Source of the DNA: Gnetum montanum
Taxonomy: Eukaryota > Streptophyta > Gnetopsida > Gnetales > Gnetaceae
Length of the DNA: 64,000 bases
NCBI GenBank assembly: GCA_015680685.1
Contig: MNCI01020745.1
Coordinates: 279,626 to 343,625 of the forward strand
Direction: 5' to 3'
A model generated the notes under the pieces. The model worked only from the letters and a program-made list of their open reading frames with translations. It did no database searches and was not told where the DNA came from. Both the position numbers and the translations under genes were made by a program. Positions 57,240-64,000 of this stretch are shown piece after piece; positions within the stretch are counted from its first letter, which is position 1, and each line of letters opens with the position of its first letter.

Positions 57240-60000
57240 AGAAGATCAAACAATCCTAGGTGATGGAGGCTCCTAGGGCTTTGAAGGACCTTCTCTTACT
57301 TCAAATGCACATGGTGGTTGAGGCATTTGTGCTTGTCCTTTAGTAGCTGCAACATCTAGTGGAAGACAAAAGACATCCAATAGTGGCTTCATCTTCTCCT
57401 CCTTATTATGGGGATCATTCACAATCCATGCTACATCTCCAATGTGGGCTAGAATGAGAATATCCCACAGACAAGGCATTGTTGGAAATAGCTCCTTAAC
57501 ATTCATGAACTAGGAAAAAAATTATTTACGTTTGATATTAAATGCTTTGAGTACATTGCATAGCTTTTGATTATCATTCATTTGCTTGGCTAGGTTCTTA
57601 GTAGTTGATCATTGATTAGTGAACTTCACTCTGAGAACCTTGAGTTTAGCATTGGCAATCTCAAGCTTCTACTTGGTGTCTTTGTGATGCTTAAACTCTA
57701 CCTTGTATAGTAAGTATGAACTAGTCACTTTTTTTTCCAATTCTAACCACTACCTACTAGTAGTCAGCATTGCTAGATTTGCATAACAGAGATTGGAAAG
57801 CTCCATGTATTCCATCTCCTCAATCTATAGCTCTTTCATGTGGATCTCTGCTTTATTATAGTCATTGAGCCCATCAAAGGTAGGTTTTCAAACATCACCT
57901 TCTTTCTTGAGCTGTTGGAGGGCCTCATTGATTTTTGCCTTCACCATTTGAATGCTTTTTTTTAAATTTCTTTCTATAGACTAACTTAATCTTTATAATG
58001 GTTTTTGACTCTCTCTAATTTGAGAGCCTCATTTTTCTAGGTAGCTATCTTTATTGTAGATTTTTGGTGAAGGGCTCAAACTTCCTTCATGGAGAGATTT
58101 CTATTTTCTATTGCAAATCCTCTCAATTTATTATTTACTCTAGCTAGCTGCTCCTACTATTGATGGAAAAAATCTTACATCTATTGCTTCTACACATCAA
58201 CATTCCATAGGTAATGATTTTCTATGATTAGAATTGCATTCTCATGATGTGTCTAGACCAAGTCCTTTTGAATAATGTATGTTTTACCATTGGCCATGAA
58301 TTGGTCAAAGACAGTCATCTCCTTTATGTTCTCAACCCTTTCAAGCTTGTCTTCAAGCTATTTAAAGGCTTCATCATGTGTTAGTGTAGGATTGAGAAAT
58401 GCTAGATCAGTGAGGTAGGCTCTTAATTCAACAGCCTTTGTAGCTAAGCATTGGTTTTCAACTTGGGTTGTTTCAAGTTGCCTCTCTAATATGATGCATT
58501 TGCCCCTTGCTTCAAGTAGCTTCGATTAGGCTGCAGTTCTTGTATTTGGAAGGTCAAAGACATCCAAAATCAATTGCCCAGTTCCCACCACTAAATCCAA
58601 CAACTCCTCATGCTAGGCTACACTTAATCTACTGCTAAGGATTCCTATAGATGTCTGCACATCTTTGAGTGTAGAAATGTCTAGTATAGATGTTGTAGGT
58701 GCATTCAATGCTTTGGTAATTCTATTAGCAACTATCTTTGCCATTGTCTCCTACCCATGGTGCTACATCACCAAGATAGTTACCCCTTCATCCTCCTCCA
58801 GGTGTACCAAAAAAGTAGTGGTGTTCCCAAAGATTTTTAGGAATTGCTATTTTTGAAAGAGAGATACCATTACCTCTCAAGTGCTAGGATTTAATCTCAT
58901 GGGCATCTATGTTCTTTCGCCTAAGAAAATTAGCCCACATCCTTCCATTTGGCTTATGGTTCAAGCAACTTCATTGAGGTGGCTCATTGTTGGATGATAC
59001 ACAAATGGATCACCATCACTCATTCCTACTTGCTACTCCTGCTCATTCAAGAGTTCTCTCAGATCTCATGGATGTGCTCAAGAACAATGTGGGACTCTAG
59101 TGTTGTTTTGTGAGTAGGTGGTGGTTGTTGCTCCTCTTCTTAGATGACTTTGGTAGGCACTTTGTCCTTCATCATCTCCATCTAGGAAGTGGATGGAGCA
59201 CGTCAGATGGCATTGTTTGTGTAGCATGTTATTCCTCCCCTCTTGCATAATTTTCAAATGAGACATGGAAAGTGGGGTACATCCCTTCCATGTTTATTTT
59301 CTTTAAACCACTTCTCTATTTCAAGATAGATCAGCTATGAAATGTTGACTTGGAGTCTACTGCTTAAAGTGGCATACACATGGGCGATGAAGGCTATGAT
59401 CTTGTGTGGCCTCATCGTTCGATTGAGGTGGAAGGCCATAATCTTGAAATATGCATGTTCCATCGTGGTTAGTACACCAAACTTCTTGTGGTTGACTCCA
59501 TAATATTGTTGCATCCATTATTTCTTGATGCCAAGATTTTCTTGCATTGGGATCTCTACAAGGTTTGTCGTAATTTTTGGTAACCCAAGGGCCTTTGCAA
59601 TGGTTTTCATTAAGTAGAATATTGAAATGTATTTGATCTTGACCATTCAATTGGCCTACCAATTGTTCTAGAATAAGTATGTCTCTTCCATGTACCACCC
59701 CATACTAGAAGTGATTATGGACCACATGGGAGAGTTTTGCAATTAAGTGTTGAATTGTGGTGGTGTGAACTCCAAGAAAGGTCCAAAGTTTAATTGTTGG
59801 AGCACTAATTTCTAGACCTTCTTATTTATGATTTGCTTGAGGCAAGCCTCTATTAAGGCAACCTCAAGGTTTCGTTTGGGTTCAAGTGCCTCACCTTGGT
59901 GAGACTATTCTGTTGTGGCCACTTCCTTGGGAATCTATTAGAAAAATTCTACTTCAGGCTCCTTCCAAAGAGATCTCATTGCATGGATCTATACTTGTTC
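57240..60000 (-). pseudogene. Extra post-integrase gene remnant of element H
   Basis: A long, frameshifted coding remnant lies between integrase and 3' LTR. N-terminal part (about 59900-59240, minus): EVALIEACLKQIINKKV, FLEFTPPQFNT, then HKIIAFIAHVYATLSSRLQV, EIEKWFKENKHGRDVPHFP. This resembles the putative plant transposon protein domain (PF20167 type) in its pattern of a helical segment followed by a P-LI..L motif. The middle (58450-57850) is Lys/Glu/Leu-rich, probably coiled coil. The C-terminal open frame 57506-57273 begins MNVKELFPTMPCLWDILILA. Element E lacks this segment. Family match is by eye and uncertain. Confidence 0.45.
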
Positions 60001-62030
60001 ATGGGGCTATTCTTGGCCCCTTCTTGTTTATGGCCATTTGTCCCTTGGTTGGGATGGTCCTTCTTTCTGTGCATGCTTTCCTTTAGGTGCAATCTGTGGT
60101 CATAACATAACCAAGGATTAGCATTCAATGTGTAACTTATAACGTTTAAGCACCTTTCTCATTGGGTAGTTACACTTAAGCTAAGTTTTTACCATGGAAG
60201 ATTAGTTATTTTATTATTATTTTAATGATTTTTAACTTAGAATGTTACTGGAGCTTGTTGGAAGGGTTTAACTTTTATAATTTAATGTTTTCATGTTAGT
60301 TTCTTAATTAAACCTTTGTGGGAGCTAGAAAAATTTCAAAATTTTTTTTATAAAAAACTTAAGGTTTATGGCCCCCATGATAAAGAGCTTACCTCTGGTA
60401 GCCATAAGATCAAAGAATGGAGTGAATCAGACAAACGGTTAGGAAGTTATCGCTCTTGGAAGGTTTTGGGCTCTAAAAACTTCAAAAACTCCACATTTAT
60501 GAGAAAATGTAAAACATTCTTAAGTGTTTGCACATATATATAAACTTTTTACCTTACGTTGATAAAATATCATCAATGGGATGTGTATATAGGGTCTCGT
60601 TGATGGAGCTATTCCATAAAATTTTTTCACTTAAAATATTTTGAAAAATACAAGGAATTTTGACATGTAATTGGGGTCTACAAAGAGCTAGAAAAGTTGT
60701 AAGCATGATGAAATTTTAGAAGAGGGATTCAAAATTCACAAAATTGGAGAATTTATTGGGAGAATGAAATTTCATTGGAGAAAATACCTTATGGAGCACA
60801 TAGTTGGATGTAATTGATGGGGCGCATGAAATATTTAATTGTGAAAATGCCTAAAGATAAGAAACTTAACTAACCCAACCAAGAGATATGTAAGTGGGTC
60901 CTCCCCATAGCAGGCTCATGTCCTTTTTAGCCTTGCATATCCTTAAAACAAGGAGTCTATAGGTCCCACATTTGATTAATGATTATGAAAATTTAAGGAC
61001 TGAATATAGAAAAATCTCTACGAATTTTAACATGTCAAACTAAGACATTAAACAAGACATGGAAACTGGTAGTGAGGTGAGTTATGGAAAACATTGATGG
61101 ATGAGAGAGAATATGGAATGGAGTTCCAAATTGTGAACACATGAAGTCCCTTGTGGATCTTATCATTAAATGACTTAACAAAGTCCATCCTTAGTCTAGA
61201 TTAACACCAACCACTTTCAGTGACTTTGAATTGCCACTCTAAGACCAAACCACCTCCTTAAGATACAAGAATCCTCCCATAGATCAATCACCATTTCTTA
61301 TTGAGAAGAAAAGAGAAGTAGAAATTAAGAAAGGACCTTAGAGATGAACTTCAGACATGGGTAACATGTCCTTCTAGATCCATAACCAGTGCTTGTAGCC
61401 CATTATTTTGTCTAAGGGGTTTGCTTTGAATTCCCACTATGTTGCTTTTTTTTGAATTTTATATTTTTATGAATTTTTGGATGGGAATCACACCATGCAA
61501 TGAATTATTAACCTCCTATTATTGGTCAACATGAAATGGTAAGAAATCCATGAAAACATTCATGCACTCAAGTAACTAGAAAGGTATAGAGACCATTGAA
61601 TCTCCTTGAAGTAATACCCTTTTCAAACCTTTGAATATTTTTCAAGTTTGGAAACTACAGAGGTCATAGGTTTGTTAAAGTTTCATTAATGAAAAGGGAC
61701 CTCATACTTCCAAAACCAAGAAGACCATAGATTTTGTGGATGGGTGGATGACGTGGACTTACTGCCTATTCCATGAAAAATAAACCATGTCTTAGTCATT
61801 AGTTATTAACTATCAAAAATGGAAACTAGACATTTAATAATCAAAAATATTAAGTACAAACCACCATTAGCAAATAGCTATAGCATCATTATGTCTTGGT
61901 TGCAACAAAGCACTTTATTAGAAACTAAGAAGAAAAATTCACACCAAAATAAAGTAAAAAAGTATAAAACAAAGAAATTGTAAAACAAAAAAGTGGAAAA
62001 ATTGAGAAGCCACGTATATGATTAGCATGG
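60001..62030 (-). other. 3' untranslated region of element H
   Basis: From 62030 down to about 60900 the minus strand aligns with E 47190-48550, for example CACAAGGGACTTCATGTG near 61140-61160. From 60900 to 60000 there is no match and no gene. The last ~30 bp before the polypurine tract (57065-57036) again match E, so the extra gene region sits within what is one UTR in E. Confidence 0.6.
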
Positions 62031-63330
62031 ATGGCCATCTCCCCTATGACTTAGTTGAAAGGAGGAGATATGAAAAATTGAGTGAGGTTGTCCATCTAAG
62101 GAGGCATTGTTTGCATTGGCTTGCTTTGGCGCATGGAAAGGTTTTACTTGTTGCATGTTAACCTATTGCTTTTTGTTTGGGCTCTCAAGTTTGTAGATTA
62201 ACATGGCCCCAAAAGGAAAGATTTCATAAATGATGTCAGGCCCTTTCCACAATGTTTGAAACTTAGTTCATTGTGGCACATGTGTGGGGTTCTAGTAGAG
62301 GACCTTGTCTCTAGGTTGACATTTTACTTTCATTATTCTAAGGTCATGGCATTTTTATTTGCTTTCTACACTTCATTCAAAGATAAGATCACTAATCTAT
62401 TCTCATCTAGCACATTAAGGTTGATTAATCTTTCTTTTTGTGCTAGGCTAAGATCAAGGTCAAGGTCATAGGCTATTGAAAGTGTATGAAGATTGGATTG
62501 AATAGGAAGAGTTGGCAGTTTCCTGTACACTAGCTCATAGGGAGAGTAGCCTATAGGGAGTTTCCATGTTAAGTAATAGGCCCAAAGGGTATTGTTGAGT
62601 TTTGTACTCCATCTCCTATAGTTGCTGATTATTCTTGTTAGGATTTTTGAGATCTTCCTATTGGTAACCTCAGCTTGACTATTGGCTTAGGGGTGGTAAG
62701 ATGTTAATTTATGTTCAACCCCTAAGTGTTGCATGAGCTTTTGAAAAGTAGTACTTGTAAAATGAGTTCCATTATTAGAAATTAGTGCACGTGGTACTCC
62801 AAACCTATTTACAACATTTTTTTGTACAAACTATGTAGTAATAGAAGATATATAGTCAGTGATGGTTGCTACTTCTACCCATTTTGCACAATAGTCAATA
62901 ACAACTATTATGTACACCTTTTCATTTGACATGGGTGTGATGGGACCCATGAAGTCTATGACACAAATGTTGAAGGGTTCCAATGGTTGGCTTCATTGCT
63001 AAGGCCCCTCCATTTGAGTGGTCATCCCACTATCTCATTGATAGTATTCACAAGAGTGGACGAAGTGGTGGGCATCCTTGAAGAGTGTTAGCCAATAATA
63101 CCCTACCATCAGGATCTTAATTGTCATATTTCTTCCTACATAGTGGCCCCCATAAGGACCCTCATGAGCATCTTAGAGAACATGTAGTTGATCAGCATTA
63201 GGAACACACTAATGAACTAGGCCATTAGCACATACCTTGTTAAGGTGTCTAGTGATCTCTATGAAGTGTTTGGCCTGATAAAGATACTATTATTTCTTCT
63301 TGTGGTCTAACTCTTATTGCATCTTCTAAG
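62031..63330 (-). pseudogene. Athila integrase remnant (element H)
   Basis: Minus strand. Zinc region near 63180-63000 (MTIKILMVGYYW). The core begins VIDFMGPITPMSNEKVYIIV (first Asp near 62956). The second site is ISNNGTHF, Asp replaced by Asn (near 62777). The third keeps Glu in ANSQAEVTNR (near 62675). LWAYYLTWKLPIGYSPYELV (about 62590-62530) and DLDLSLAQKERLINLN follow as in E. Fewer stops than E in the core. Confidence 0.83.
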
Positions 63331-64000
63331 TGAAAAGATAAGTGAGGATGCCATGATACCATGTAGGTTTAGTGGGCACTTTTATCGCATTGGCAAAGAG
63401 GATTTCATCAAGAAATCGATAAGAGAATGAGCTCTCATCCTCTTTGTCATCCCATCATAACCAAGACAAGTGATTAGCGACCACAATCTTAGTTCCCTTT
63501 TGATCTACCATTGTGAGATCAAACTCCTATAAGATCACAAGCCACCATATGACATGGGGACTCATTATTAGCTTGTTCATGAGGAAGCGAATGGCACTGT
63601 GGGCTATGTGCATAAACACATTATATTCAAGCACATAGTGCTTGAACTTCTCTAAGGCATACACCACTATCATTAGCTCTTTTTCTATTGTGCTGTAGTT
63701 AAGTTGTGCACCCAAAATGCTTTGCCTTGTGCAGCGGATGTGATAAGGATGTTTCTGATCATCCATTTGGGTAAGCACTACTCCTAAAGCATAGTTTGAT
63801 CCATCCATCATGAGGTGTAATGGATAGGACCAATTAGGTGCTCATAGAATTAGAGTATCTACAAGCTTTTCTTTGAGATACTAGAATGTCTTTTCTCATT
63901 CCTTGGTTCATATGAATGAAGCAAAATTCTTTGTAAGCTCAACCAATAGTTTAGTGATCTTAGTGAAATTCTCTATGAATCACCGATAGTAGCCAGTGTG
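63331..64000 (-). pseudogene. Athila RT end and RNase H remnant (element H)
   Basis: From the right window edge on the minus strand: HTGYYR.FIENFTKITKLLV (end of RT). The open frame 63811-63527 then reads MMDGSNYALGVVLTQMDDQK and YSTIEKELMIVVYALEKFKH. The first Asp is kept (MDGSNYA). The third site reads HIAHSAIRF, Asp replaced by Ala. The rest of pol lies beyond the window. Confidence 0.85.

Noticed and set aside
57240-60000. Retroviral-type envelope gene in element H
   Set aside because: No signal peptide, membrane segment or envelope motif is visible; only the position is env-like.

Overview
This window looks like nuclear DNA of a seed plant with a large, repeat-filled genome, possibly a gymnosperm. 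The grounds are AT-rich sequence, one intron-containing housekeeping gene, layers of nested and decayed Ty3/gypsy retrotransposons, and an old integrated pararetrovirus (Caulimoviridae). Nothing seen points to bacteria, phage or an organelle. The gymnosperm guess is inference only. Two single unknown bases (3172 and 21883) lie in or beside C-rich runs.

The only gene that looks intact is on the minus strand (34278-39126): the 20S proteasome subunit alpha type-5 (PAE). Nine coding exons join into a 237-residue protein, and all introns have GT...AG ends. A 5' untranslated exon, a 2-kb 5'-UTR intron and a TATA box also fit.

Everything else is mobile or repetitive. (1) 1-15838: two related Tat-lineage Ty3/gypsy elements, A and B (RT, RNase H, a second archaeal-type RNase H, integrase, LTRs of about 1.65-1.77 kb). 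Between them is a 6-kb stretch of tandem repeats without genes. (2) 15839-19783: Athila-lineage element D, interrupted inside its RNase H by Tat element C (LTR 19784-21201, gag, protease). (3) About 25690-31010: a 5'-truncated, inactivated endogenous caulimovirid with coat-protein, protease, RT and RNase H remnants, a second downstream reading frame and a TATA box. (4) 31050-34277: mostly unassigned, with a weak plant-mobile-domain-like remnant. (5) 39482-39925: a LINE-like fragment. (6) 39929-56290: Athila-like elements F, E and G. E (40799-50045) is complete with both LTRs and sits inside the primer-binding site of F. A short copia-type LTR and the pol-deleted element G follow. (7) 56285-64000: Athila-like element H on the minus strand, with an extra gene remnant between integrase and 3' LTR.

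The most interesting signals are a 12-bp-arm/10-base-loop inverted repeat about 52 bp upstream of the LTR TATA box in two otherwise diverged Athila-like LTRs (E and H), related LTRs carrying clusters of different short palindromes at that place, the extra post-integrase reading frame in H, the second reading frame of the caulimovirid, and an array of about 180-bp repeats associated with the Tat elements. Domain calls come from reading translations by eye; no database search was possible.
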